NCBI GenBank assembly: GCA_964388085.1 | Contig: CAYLZW010000134.1 | Location: 1-14,817, forward strand | DNA length: 14,817 bases | Origin: CAYLZW01 sp964388085 | Lineage (GTDB): Bacteria > Myxococcota > UBA727 > CAYLZW01 | Reading direction: 5' to 3' | Part shown: piece by piece, positions 1 to 6,795 of the stretch | Layout of the letters: each line of letters opens with the position of its first letter | How positions within the stretch are numbered: the first letter of the stretch is position 1 | The notes under the pieces: generated by a model | What the model was told of the DNA's origin: nothing | Databases searched by the model: none | Seen by the model: only the letters and a program-made list of their open reading frames with translations | Made by a program: the position numbers and the translations under genes

Positions 1-767
1 CCGTCCATGAGCACGACGGCCGCGGCGCCGTCGGACACCTGTGAGGAGTTGCCCGCCGTCACCGAGCCCTTGGCGTCGAACACCGGACGCAGCTTGGCGA
101 GCGCCTCGAGGGTGCTGTCGGGCCTTGGGCCTTCATCTTGCGCGAAGGTGACGCGGTGCTTGTTGCCGCTCTCGTCCCAGACGTCGACGTCGACGGGCAC
201 GATCTCGCCCTGGAACAGCCCCTTCTCGATGGCGTTGGTGGCGCGCTTGTGGCTCTCGAGCGCGAACGCGTCCTGCTCCGCGCGGGAGACGCCGAACTTG
301 TTGGCGACGTTCTCCGCCGTGATGCCCATGGGCGTGTACACGCCGGGGTGCTCGTCCATGAGCAGCGGGTTCGCGCTCGGCTTGTGCCCGCCCATGGGGA
401 CGAGCGACATGGACTCGACGCCGCCGCCGATGCCGACCTCGATCTGGCCGACCATGATGCTCTTGGCGACGTCCGCGACCGCGTTCAGCCCGCTCGAGCA
501 GAAGCGGTTCAGCGTCGCCGCGCTGGTGGTCTCGGGCAGCCCCGCGAGGAACATCGCGATGCGCGCGACGTTCATGCCCTGCTCGGCCTCGGGCATGGCG
601 CAGCCGAGGATGACGTCCTCGACGTCGGCAGGCTTCACGCCGGCGCGCTCGACCGCGGCCTTCAGCACGTGGCCCGCGAGGGTGTCCGGACGGGTGTCCT
701 TGAGGGTGCCCTTGCCGCCCTTTCCGATGGCGGTGCGCACGGCAGAGACGATGGCGACCTCACGCAT
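1..767 (-). CDS. fadA: Acetyl-CoA C-acyltransferase (beta-ketothiolase), N-terminal part, runs off the left edge
   Basis: Thiolase of the degradative (FadA-like) type, catalysing CoA-dependent cleavage of 3-ketoacyl-CoA in the last step of fatty-acid beta-oxidation in the cytoplasm. The 255 visible residues begin MREVAIVSAVRTAIGKGGKG. They include the nucleophilic cysteine (Cys90, in NRFCSSGLNA), the GGGVESMS loop (about residues 114-121) and the GNSSQVSDGAAA segment near the edge. The C-terminal His and second active-site Cys motifs would lie outside the window, so completeness and activity cannot be judged. The ATG at 767 is supported by a TAGGAG ribosome-binding site five bases upstream and a sigma70-like promoter. 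It shares a strand with the upstream lipoprotein gene but is 174 bp away with its own promoter, so it is probably transcribed separately. Its likely partner is the FadN-like protein at 6796-9210. A biosynthetic acetyl-CoA acetyltransferase is the alternative; VESMSLVPMGG and the later residues look more FadA-like. Confidence 0.93.
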   Translation of the reverse strand, partial: MREVAIVSAVRTAIGKGGKGTLKDTRPDTLAGHVLKAAVERAGVKPADVEDVILGCAMPEAEQGMNVARIAMFLAGLPETTSAATLNRFCSSGLNAVADVAKSIMVGQIEVGIGGGVESMSLVPMGGHKPSANPLLMDEHPGVYTPMGITAENVANKFGVSRAEQDAFALESHKRATNAIEKGLFQGEIVPVDVDVWDESGNKHRVTFAQDEGPRPDSTLEALAKLRPVFDAKGSVTAGNSSQVSDGAAAVVLMD

Positions 768-772
768 GACTG

Positions 773-778
773 CTCCTA
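773..778 (-). promoter_or_regulatory. Ribosome-binding site of the thiolase gene
   Basis: TAGGAG on the minus strand, five bases before the ATG at 767. It fixes the start codon of the thiolase. Confidence 0.75.
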
Positions 779-815
779 CTTCGCCGAGCCGTACGACGAC
801 GGGTGGCGAAAGAAG

Positions 816-844
816 CGTATAGACGCGCCGGGTCCGCGCCACAA
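816..844 (-). promoter_or_regulatory. Predicted sigma70-type promoter of the thiolase gene
   Basis: On the minus strand, TTGTGG (839-844) and TATACG (816-821) are separated by exactly 17 bases, and an AT-richer stretch follows. The predicted transcript start lies near 809, giving a leader of roughly 40 bases before the ATG at 767. This is the best -35/-10 pair I found in the window. It suggests the thiolase is not simply co-transcribed with the lipoprotein gene upstream. No operator-like repeat is obvious beside it. Confidence 0.5.
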
Positions 845-941
845 CGCGGCGGCGCTCGCTCGCAGCCGGGGACGCGGAAAACCCACGCAGACGCCGCCAC
901 GGGCCCCCCGGGATCCGCTGAACGCCGCTGCCGGAGCTCGC

Positions 942-3101
942 TCAGGGGCAGGTCCCGTCGTCGTCCGTGCCGTCGACCCAGGTGCTGCCCGCCACGGTCA
1001 CCCGGCCGAGCAGCTCGTTCGCCGCGCAGGTCGGCAAGAGGGGGTTCTCCACGATCTCGATGTCGTCGCCCACGGTCGTGAGCCCGTCGAGGCCCGCGAG
1101 GCTCGTCAGCGCGTGGTTGTCCTCGATGATGAGGTCGTCGCCCACGGTCGTGAGCGCCGAGAGGCCGCTGAGATCGCTGAGGTCCGTGTAGCGGATCTGC
1201 AGGTCCTCGACGTACGTCAGGCCGGCCAGCGCCGGGAGGTCGGCGGCGGAGTGCACCCAATACTCATCGCTGACCGGCACCACCTTCACCGCCTGCGCGT
1301 CGCCCTGCTCGCCGCCCGCGCAGCGCAGCGTGAAGCTCGCGTCCTCGCCGAAGCTCACGGTGGGCACGACAGCCAGCGAGCCGCGCGGAGGGACGGCGCC
1401 GTCGTAGCCCGGCCCGGTGAGCGTGCAAGCGCTCGCCGCGCGCGTCGTCCACACCAAGACGGCGGGCTCACCGACCTGCACCGACGGGCTGGCGACGAAG
1501 TCGATGATCTGCGGCGGAGGGCTCACGTCCTCCGGCGGGCCGGGCACGAGGGGCGCGCTCAGGGTCATGGCGGGCACGTCCGCGTAGTCGAGCAACGCCG
1601 CCCGTAACAGCGCATAGCTGTCGGCCAGGGCGAGCTGGTGCCGCAGCGTCGCGGCCTCGCCGGGCGGCAGGTCGGGCAGCGTCCAGGCGGCGCCGATGCC
1701 GATGTCACCCGTCGCCGCGTTGCCGCCCGGCAGCGCGCCGTCTCGCGCCTGTTCGAACACGAGGCTCTCGAGATCGACCGAGTGGCTCTCGCTGCGCGGC
1801 ACCGCGCGGACGCCGACGACCTTGGTCACGCTACGGCTTGGATCCGACGCGTACACGACGTCGTCCTCCTCGACGTACGCCGCCGTGTCGTCCGAGGAGT
1901 CGTCGAGATCCGTGTCGATGACGACGAAGAAGCGCAGGCCCGCCACGTGCTGGGCGCCGGCATTCTCGACGCGCAGCAGGTGGCGCACGATGCGCTGGTC
2001 GCCGAGCCAGGTGAATTCCCTCAGGCGCAGGGAGCCGGCGTTCACCACCGTCTCGAAGAGCTGCTGGTTGCCGACCCGCAAGCGTCGCGTGGACGGGAGC
2101 TCGATGCCGAACACCGCCGTCGCCGGATCGTTGCCGTTGCTGCCCGTGCTCGAGCCGTAGTCGCCGTCCGACGACAGGATCTTGGCGGCGCGGTGAAACA
2201 CCGTGTCGCGGCCGGCGAGGTCCTCGAAGGTCTTGAGCGACAGGCCCGAGGCCGTGCCGTCCGCGTCGCGCCCGAGGCCGGAGACCACGACGTTGTTGTT
2301 CCAGGTGATCGGCTGCACCCGGGACTGCCAGTACGGCGGCGCTCCCTCTTCGATCGCCTCGCTATCGTCGGCGAAGTAGATGCTGAAGCGGCGCTCACCG
2401 CCGGCGGGCGTCACGCCGCGCAGGGCGAAGAAGACGACGCCGTCACCGCTGATGGGGTCGAAGAAGAAGTAGCTCGGGCGCTCTGCCAGCACGCGGCCCG
2501 TCGCGTCGTGCTCGACCACGCGCGGCGAGCGCTCGTCGAAGGACGCTATGCCGGCCTCCGCCAACAGCGCGGGGAGGTTCAGCTCCACGTCGACCGGGTA
2601 GTCCATGCGAGCGCGCGCGCCGGCGTCGAAGACGACGTCCACGCGGTAGGGCCAGCGCCGGTCCCACCACTCACCGGCTGCGGCGGCGAACGGCCCGGCG
2701 TCGACCGCGCCGGCGTCCGCGGCGCCAGCGTCGTCGGCAGCGGCGTCTCCCGCGTCCTCGTCGCCGCCGTCTCGCCCACCGCCGTCGTCAGCGACGCCGC
2801 TGTCGATCACGCCGCTGTCGGCAGGGCCGCTGTCCGCCGGGCCGCTGTCCGGGCCGCCCGCGTCCTCGTCGGGCCTGCCCGCGTCGTGACGCCCGGCGTC
2901 GGCGAGCGGGCCGCCGTCGCCGGACGACACGCACGTGCCGCTCCAGCAGGAGAAGCCGTCGACGCACGGGTGGCTCTCGTCACACGCCTTGCCGTCGAGG
3001 GGGACCGACACCCAGCAGCCGGTCGCGCCCAGCGCGAAGGCGGCGGCGAGCACGCCACCTTTGACCCACGAGCAGGATGAGGCGCCCCGCGACATCGGCA
3101 T
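942..3101 (-). CDS. Secreted mosaic lipoprotein: DAG-rich linker, DUF2341-like domain, receptor-L-like repeats
   Basis: A 719-residue protein read from the ATG at 3101; an ATG two codons later is equally possible, and neither has a clear ribosome-binding site. Residues 1-29 are a lipoprotein signal ending ATGC (Cys29). A short disulphide-type segment follows (Cys40, 46, 52, 57). Residues about 62-137 are a low-complexity linker of repeated DAG and DSG units. Near residue 145 EWWDRRWPYRVDVVFD opens a region resembling the start of DUF2341, extending through beta-rich sequence to about 520. An Ig-like segment follows (about 530-610, with Cys559 and Cys594), then leucine-rich receptor-L-type repeats (about 625-690, LTTVGDD twice) and a terminal Cys692/Cys718 pair. 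It is probably an outer-membrane or surface lipoprotein that binds a ligand or polymer. No catalytic motif is seen and the function is unknown. Such mosaics are common in Myxococcota. A longer reading frame reaching 3236 is rejected because its extra N-terminus is arginine-rich spacer sequence. Confidence 0.85.
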   Translation of the reverse strand: MPMSRGASSCSWVKGGVLAAAFALGATGCWVSVPLDGKACDESHPCVDGFSCWSGTCVSSGDGGPLADAGRHDAGRPDEDAGGPDSGPADSGPADSGVIDSGVADDGGGRDGGDEDAGDAAADDAGAADAGAVDAGPFAAAAGEWWDRRWPYRVDVVFDAGARARMDYPVDVELNLPALLAEAGIASFDERSPRVVEHDATGRVLAERPSYFFFDPISGDGVVFFALRGVTPAGGERRFSIYFADDSEAIEEGAPPYWQSRVQPITWNNNVVVSGLGRDADGTASGLSLKTFEDLAGRDTVFHRAAKILSSDGDYGSSTGSNGNDPATAVFGIELPSTRRLRVGNQQLFETVVNAGSLRLREFTWLGDQRIVRHLLRVENAGAQHVAGLRFFVVIDTDLDDSSDDTAAYVEEDDVVYASDPSRSVTKVVGVRAVPRSESHSVDLESLVFEQARDGALPGGNAATGDIGIGAAWTLPDLPPGEAATLRHQLALADSYALLRAALLDYADVPAMTLSAPLVPGPPEDVSPPPQIIDFVASPSVQVGEPAVLVWTTRAASACTLTGPGYDGAVPPRGSLAVVPTVSFGEDASFTLRCAGGEQGDAQAVKVVPVSDEYWVHSAADLPALAGLTYVEDLQIRYTDLSDLSGLSALTTVGDDLIIEDNHALTSLAGLDGLTTVGDDIEIVENPLLPTCAANELLGRVTVAGSTWVDGTDDDGTCP
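1062..1155 (-). repeat. Two exact 22-base copies inside the lipoprotein gene (receptor-L repeats)
   Basis: The same 22 bases occur at 1062-1083 and 1134-1155, 72 bp apart, i.e. 24 codons. On the minus strand they encode LTTVGDD at equivalent positions of two consecutive leucine-rich repeats. The period matches the repeat unit of the protein, so this is a coding duplication and not a mobile or regulatory repeat. Confidence 0.85.
2796..2855 (-). repeat. Four tandem 15-bp units encoding the Asp/Ser/Gly linker
   Basis: Four consecutive 15-bp units each begin gccgctgtc on the plus strand (2796, 2811, 2826, 2841) and vary in the last six bases. On the minus strand they encode pentapeptides such as GPADS and GVIDS in the linker behind the lipid anchor. 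The 15-bp unit keeps the frame, so slippage would change linker length without frameshift. Confidence 0.85.
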
Positions 3102-3234
3102 CAGGGTGACATCGCGCCGGTGCCGGAGGCAACCGTGCCCCGCTCCTGGACGCGCTCGTCGACGACAGCGGCGGGTAGGACAGGCCACCGCCCGACGGCT
3201 TGGTCTCGAGGTGTGTCTGTGTGACCCTCGCTGC

Positions 3235-4647
3235 ATGCCGTCTGATCGACTCCTCGCGACGAGGACTCCACAGCCCGGCGGGACCGTCGCGCTCGTCCTC
3301 GTGCTGTTCTCGCTCTCGCTCTCCGCGACGGAGGCTCACGCGAGCGAGCCTCGTCCGCCCCTGCGGCTCGCCATGTCGGGCGCCTTCCAGCCGTTCTCGA
3401 CGACGGACGAGGAGGGCGTGCTGGTCGGCTTCGACGCCGACATCGCGCGCGCGCTCGCCACGCGCATGGGACGCGAGCCCGTCCTGGTGCAGGTGGACTG
3501 GGCCGGCATCCAGGCGGGCCTGCAGCAGCGGAAGGTCGACCTCATCTGCGGCTCCATGGCCATCACGCCGGCGCGCCTCGAGCACATGCACTTCTCGCTG
3601 CCCTACTACGTGAGCGGCGCGCAGGTGTTCGTGAAGCGCGGCACCGACACGCTCGCGGGCGCGCGCATCGGCGTCACCGAGGACTCCACCTACGCCAAGT
3701 ACGTCGACGAGCACCCAGAGGACTTCCCCGGCGCCAGCGTGCTGCGCTTCGGCAGCGAGGCCGTGCTGGTGGCGGCCCTGAACGCGGGCAAGCTCGACGC
3801 CTTCGTGTCCGATCGCATCGTCGGCGGCTTCTACGCCTCGAAGAGCAGCGGGGTCGCCATCGTGCCCTTCGGGGAGCTCTTGTACCGCGAGCCCTGCGGC
3901 GTCGCGGCGCGGCTCGACTCGGCCGAGCTCGTGCACGAGGTCAACCAGGCGCTGCTCGGCATCGTCCAGGACGGCACCTACGCGCGCATCTACCAGCGCT
4001 GGGTCGGCAGCGCGCCCGACCTCGANNNNNNNNNNNNNNNNNNNNNNNNNNNNNNNNNNNNNNNNNNNNNNNNNNNNNNNNNNNNNNNNNNNNNNNNNNN
4101 NNNNNNNNNNNNNNNNNNNNNNNNNGCCGGCGGCTACATCTTCCTCGTGCGCGGGACGCCGCTGCTCGTGCAGCTCTTCCTCGCCTACTTCGCCGTCGCC
4201 ACCGTCGTGAACCGGCTCCTTGGCCTCGAGCTCATGGGAGCCTTCGGCGCCGCGCTGCTCGCGCTCGTCGTCAACACCACCGCCTACAACGCCGAGACCG
4301 TGCGCGGCGGGCTCGGCAGCGTCCCGCGCGGGCAGTGGGAGGCGGCGCTCTCGCTCGGCATGTCGCGCGCCCTCACCCTCCGGCGCGTGGTGCTGCCGCA
4401 GGCCCTGCGCGCCTCGCTGCCGTCCCTCGGCAACAACGTCGTCGTGCTCATCAAGGACACCTCGCTGGTCGGCGCCATCACCCTCGTCGAGCTGACCTAC
4501 TCGGCGCGCAACGTCGTGTTCCAGACCGGCCAGGCGCTCTTGCCCTTCCTGCTCGCGGCCGGCTTCTACATCGTCATCATCGCGCTGGTCTCCGTCGGCG
4601 TGGCCGCCTGCGAGCGCTGGCTCTCGCCCGCGAGGACGTCATCATGA
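3235..4647 (+). CDS. Polar amino acid ABC transporter, substrate-binding protein fused to permease, interrupted by an assembly gap
   Basis: The frame from the ATG at 3235 gives 470 codons including 34 unknown residues (264-297). Residues 1-37 are a Sec signal peptide ending AHA. Residues about 41-258 are a family-3 solute-binding protein (VGFDADIARALA; AITPARLEHMHFSLPYYVSG; ending near YQRWVG). After the gap, residues 298-470 are a HisM/GlnP-type permease with RGTP (306-309), the EAA loop that docks on the ATPase (EAALSLGMS, from 369), KDTSL (407-411) and a final membrane helix (about 434-458). Together with the ATPase it should import a polar amino acid; the substrate cannot be read from sequence. 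The permease lacks its first helix, which must lie in the gap. No stop is visible before the gap and the frame continues after it, as in fused GlnP-type proteins. Because the gap length is a placeholder, two separate genes remain possible. The start has no strong ribosome-binding site. Confidence 0.8.
   Translation: MPSDRLLATRTPQPGGTVALVLVLFSLSLSATEAHASEPRPPLRLAMSGAFQPFSTTDEEGVLVGFDADIARALATRMGREPVLVQVDWAGIQAGLQQRKVDLICGSMAITPARLEHMHFSLPYYVSGAQVFVKRGTDTLAGARIGVTEDSTYAKYVDEHPEDFPGASVLRFGSEAVLVAALNAGKLDAFVSDRIVGGFYASKSSGVAIVPFGELLYREPCGVAARLDSAELVHEVNQALLGIVQDGTYARIYQRWVGSAPDLXXXXXXXXXXXXXXXXXXXXXXXXXXXXXXXXXXAGGYIFLVRGTPLLVQLFLAYFAVATVVNRLLGLELMGAFGAALLALVVNTTAYNAETVRGGLGSVPRGQWEAALSLGMSRALTLRRVVLPQALRASLPSLGNNVVVLIKDTSLVGAITLVELTYSARNVVFQTGQALLPFLLAAGFYIVIIALVSVGVAACERWLSPARTSS
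4026..4125. other. Assembly gap of exactly 100 Ns
   Basis: One hundred consecutive Ns, the customary placeholder for a scaffold join of unknown size. It sits between the end of the substrate-binding domain and the permease. GlnP-type permeases carry roughly 55-60 residues before the RGTP region, so more than the 33 whole codons allowed by the placeholder is probably missing. Confidence 0.97.
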
Positions 4648-5420
4648 GCAGCTCCCCTGACGCTCGCGCGCGCGAGGCGCGGTCCTTCGACGTCGAGGCG
4701 CGCGGGCTCACGAAGTCCTTCGGCGAGCTGCCGGTGCTGCGGGGCGTGGACTTCACGCTCGAGGCGGGCGAGCGCGTGGCGCTCATCGGGCCCTCCGGCT
4801 CCGGCAAGAGCACCCTGCTGCGCTGCCTGAACCTGCTCGAGCGACCCGACGGCGGCGAGCTGTCCGCCTTCGGCGAGCGCGTCGACTACCGCCAGATGAA
4901 GGCCGCGGCGCTGTCGCGTCACCGCGCGCGCATGGGCATGGTCTTTCAGCACTTCCACCTGTTCCCGCACCGCACCGTGCTCGAGAACGTCATGGAGGCG
5001 CCGCTCCGGGTGCTGAAGCAGCCCGCGGCGCTCGCGCGCGAGAACGCCGAGTCCCTGCTCGATCGCGTCGGCCTGTCGGACAAGGCGAGCGCGTGGCCGG
5101 AGCAGCTGAGCGGCGGCCAGAAGCAGCGCACCGCCATCGCCCGGGCGCTCGCCATGAGCCCCCGCGTCATGCTGCTCGACGAGGTCACCAGCGCGCTCGA
5201 CGTCGAGATGATCGCGGGCATCAACGAGCTGCTCATCGGGCTCGCCGACGACGGCATGACCATGGCCATGGTCACGCACGACCTCGCCTTCGCGCGGAAG
5301 GCCGCGACGCGCATCTGCTTTCTGGACGGCGGGCGCATCGAAGAGGAGGGGGCGGCGAGCGCGCTGCTCGAGATGCCTCGTTCTGAGCGTCTGCGCGCGT
5401 TCCTCCGCGCGGTGGGGTAG
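4644..5420 (+). CDS. Polar amino acid ABC transporter ATP-binding protein (GlnQ/HisP family)
   Basis: A 258-residue cytoplasmic ATPase that powers the transporter encoded just upstream. Visible motifs in order: Walker A GPSGSGKST (49-57), Q-loop Gln102 (VFQHFHLFPHRTVLEN), signature LSGGQKQR (155-162), Walker B MLLDE with catalytic Glu180, D-loop SALD, and switch His212 (THD). All motifs for hydrolysis are intact. The residue after the catalytic Glu is Val (DEVTSALD) in place of the usual Pro, a variant known in this family. The ATG at 4644 overlaps the permease stop as ATGA, which implies translational coupling and a single operon. Length is normal for the family (about 240-260 residues). An upstream frame extension to 4335 is only a shadow over the permease. 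Confidence 0.95.
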   Translation: MSSSPDARAREARSFDVEARGLTKSFGELPVLRGVDFTLEAGERVALIGPSGSGKSTLLRCLNLLERPDGGELSAFGERVDYRQMKAAALSRHRARMGMVFQHFHLFPHRTVLENVMEAPLRVLKQPAALARENAESLLDRVGLSDKASAWPEQLSGGQKQRTAIARALAMSPRVMLLDEVTSALDVEMIAGINELLIGLADDGMTMAMVTHDLAFARKAATRICFLDGGRIEEEGAASALLEMPRSERLRAFLRAVG

Positions 5421-5442
5421 CGCCGCAGTAGAGTGCGCGGCG
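5421..5442 (+). terminator. Possible weak terminator hairpin after the ABC operon
   Basis: CGCCGC (5421-5426) pairs with GCGGCG (5437-5442) around a 10-base loop directly after the ATPase stop codon, followed by gcgttt. The stem is only 6 bp and the T-tract is poor, so termination here is uncertain. Confidence 0.25.
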
Positions 5443-5468
5443 GCGTTTCGCACGACGCGACGCCAGCT

Positions 5469-5474
5469 GGGAGG
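5469..5474 (+). promoter_or_regulatory. Ribosome-binding site of the small lipoprotein gene
   Basis: GGGAGG five bases before the ATG at 5480. It is strong support that this short frame is really translated. Confidence 0.75.
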
Positions 5475-5479
5475 CTTCG

Positions 5480-5692
5480 ATGACGCGCGCGGTGCGTTCC
5501 CTTGTCTGTACGGCTCTGTTGGGAGTCAGCGCCAGCCTGTCTGGCTGCTGCGGTTTCGAGAACGTTTGCCTGAGCTGCGCCAACTGCCTCATCGGGGCGG
5601 CGATCCCGAACGTCGTGCCGCCCGATAACAACGTGCGGGAGATCGGGGTCACCGGCGAGGCCACGGCGGAGCGTGCGGTGATGTCCTACTGA
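5480..5692 (+). CDS. Small cysteine-rich lipoprotein, 70 residues, function unknown
   Basis: A complete short gene with a good ribosome-binding site (GGGAGG, five-base spacing). The N-terminus MTRAVRSLVCTALLGVSASLSGC has a basic start, a hydrophobic core and a lipobox LSGC, predicting lipidation of Cys23 after signal peptidase II cleavage. The mature peptide is only 48 residues. It begins CCGFENVCLSCANC, so four more cysteines (24, 30, 33, 36) crowd within 13 residues of the lipid anchor, with CxxCxxC spacing at 30-36. The rest (IPNVVPPDNNVREIGVTGE...) is polar and ends MSY. The cysteines could form disulphides or bind a metal; neither can be shown here. I do not recognise a family. It lies 59 bp after the ABC ATPase and 67 bp before the DUF457 gene on the same strand, so co-transcription is possible, but a functional link is not evident. 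Confidence 0.75.
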   Translation: MTRAVRSLVCTALLGVSASLSGCCGFENVCLSCANCLIGAAIPNVVPPDNNVREIGVTGEATAERAVMSY

Positions 5693-5708
5693 GGTCCCGC
5701 GGGGCCGG

Positions 5709-5737
5709 CTGAGGGGGAGGCGCCGAGCGGCTATAGG
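5709..5737 (+). promoter_or_regulatory. Possible promoter of the DUF457 membrane hydrolase gene
   Basis: CTGAGG (5709-5714) and TATAGG (5732-5737) lie 17 bases apart on the plus strand. The predicted transcript start is near 5744, leaving only a very short leader that begins at the ribosome-binding site. The -10 match is good and the -35 match is weak. Confidence 0.35.
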
Positions 5738-5745
5738 CAGGGGTC

Positions 5746-5751
5746 GAGGAG
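5746..5751 (+). promoter_or_regulatory. Ribosome-binding site of the DUF457 gene
   Basis: GAGGAG eight bases before the ATG at 5760; it decides that start codon. Confidence 0.65.
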
Positions 5752-5759
5752 CAACGGCC

Positions 5760-6785
5760 ATGGACCCCATCAGCCAAGGCGCGCTCGGCGCCGTTTTACC
5801 CCAGTCCCTCCTGCGCGAGCCCTCGCGCTTGCTCCCCGTGACCGTCGCGGGCGCGCTCGCCGGCATGGCGCCCGACCTCGACGTGCTCATCCGCTCGAGC
5901 GAAGACCCGCTGCTCTTCCTCGAGTACCACCGCCACTTCACGCACTCGCTCGCGTTCATCCCCATGGGCGGGCTGCTCACGGCCCTCGCGCTGCACCCGG
6001 CGCTGAAGGCGCTCGGCCGACCGCTCCCGTTTCGGCTCTTGTACCTCGTCACCACGCTCGGCTACGGCACGCACGGCCTGCTCGATGCCTGCACGACGTA
6101 CGGCACGCAGCTGCTCTGGCCCTTCAGCGACTACCGCGTGGCGTGGAACAACGTCTCCGTCGTCGATCCGCTGTTCACGCTGCCGCTGCTGGTGCTGGTC
6201 GGGCTCGCGGTCAAAAAGCGCAAGCGGCGCTTCGCCCAGGCCGGCCTCGCGTGGGCGCTCCTCTATCTGCTGGTCGGCGTCGTGCAGCACGAGCGCGCGC
6301 TCTCCGTCGGCGAAGCGCTCGCGCGCGATCGAGGCCACACGCCGGCGCGCATCGACGCCAAGCCGAGCTTCGGGAACCTGCTCGTCTGGAAGCTCGTGTA
6401 CGAGGCGGGTGACCGCTTCTACGTCGACGCCGTGCGCGTGACGACGAGCGCGACGCTGTTCGAGGGCCAATCGGTGCCGAAGCTCGTGCCTGCCAGGGAC
6501 CTCCCCTGGCTCGCGCCCGGCAGCCTGCAGCGCCATGACCTCGAGCGCTTCACCTGGTTCTCGGACGGCTGGGTGTCGCTGACCGAGCGAGCCGCCGACG
6601 GCACCCTCGTCGTGGGCGACGTCCGCTACTCGCTGGTGCCGAACGAGGTCGAGCCGCTCTGGGGCATCCGCCTCGACTCGTCGGCGCCGGACGAGCACGC
6701 GCGCTACGAAGAGCTCCGCGGCGACGTGCGCGACAAGCAGGCGCGCTTCTTCGAGCTGCTCTTCGGGCCGGCCACGGGACCGTAG
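5760..6785 (+). CDS. Membrane-bound metal-dependent hydrolase of the YdjM/DUF457 family
   Basis: A 341-residue inner-membrane protein. Family hallmarks are an early PDLD (38-41), HRHFTHSL (57-64) and GTHGLLDACTTYGT (103-116); the clustered His and Asp residues are the presumed metal site. Hydrophobic segments near 24-37, 64-80, 92-105, 138-151 and 163-175 fit a multi-pass N-terminal half. The KKRKRR stretch (152-157) fits a cytoplasmic loop between the last two segments. Residues about 185-341 form a soluble C-terminal domain without a motif I recognise; it makes this protein longer than the shortest family members. The family is annotated as hydrolase by its motifs, but its substrate is not established. 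Start choice rests on GAGGAG and a possible promoter. The gene converges on the FadN-like gene with 10 bp between stops. Confidence 0.85.
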   Translation: MDPISQGALGAVLPQSLLREPSRLLPVTVAGALAGMAPDLDVLIRSSEDPLLFLEYHRHFTHSLAFIPMGGLLTALALHPALKALGRPLPFRLLYLVTTLGYGTHGLLDACTTYGTQLLWPFSDYRVAWNNVSVVDPLFTLPLLVLVGLAVKKRKRRFAQAGLAWALLYLLVGVVQHERALSVGEALARDRGHTPARIDAKPSFGNLLVWKLVYEAGDRFYVDAVRVTTSATLFEGQSVPKLVPARDLPWLAPGSLQRHDLERFTWFSDGWVSLTERAADGTLVVGDVRYSLVPNEVEPLWGIRLDSSAPDEHARYEELRGDVRDKQARFFELLFGPATGP

Positions 6786-6795
6786 CCGCGACGCC

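Noticed and set aside
138..1607. A 489-codon plus-strand frame across the thiolase and the end of the lipoprotein gene
   Set aside because: It spans two real minus-strand genes and their promoter spacer, and its translation is low-complexity and motif-free.
2796..2855. Tandem 15-bp units considered as a CRISPR array or iteron origin
   Set aside because: The units are contiguous without spacers, lie in frame within a coding linker and encode a pentapeptide repeat.
2935..3234. N-terminal extension of the transporter frame back to 2935
   Set aside because: It runs over the start of the divergent lipoprotein gene; the signal peptide begins at the ATG at 3235.
3102..3234. Divergent promoters between the lipoprotein and transporter genes
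   Set aside because: Promoters must exist nearby, but no -35/-10 pair with acceptable spacing stood out on either strand.
3102..3236. N-terminal extension of the lipoprotein to 3236
   Set aside because: The extra 45 residues are Arg-rich spacer translation and would bury the lipoprotein signal, which must be N-terminal.
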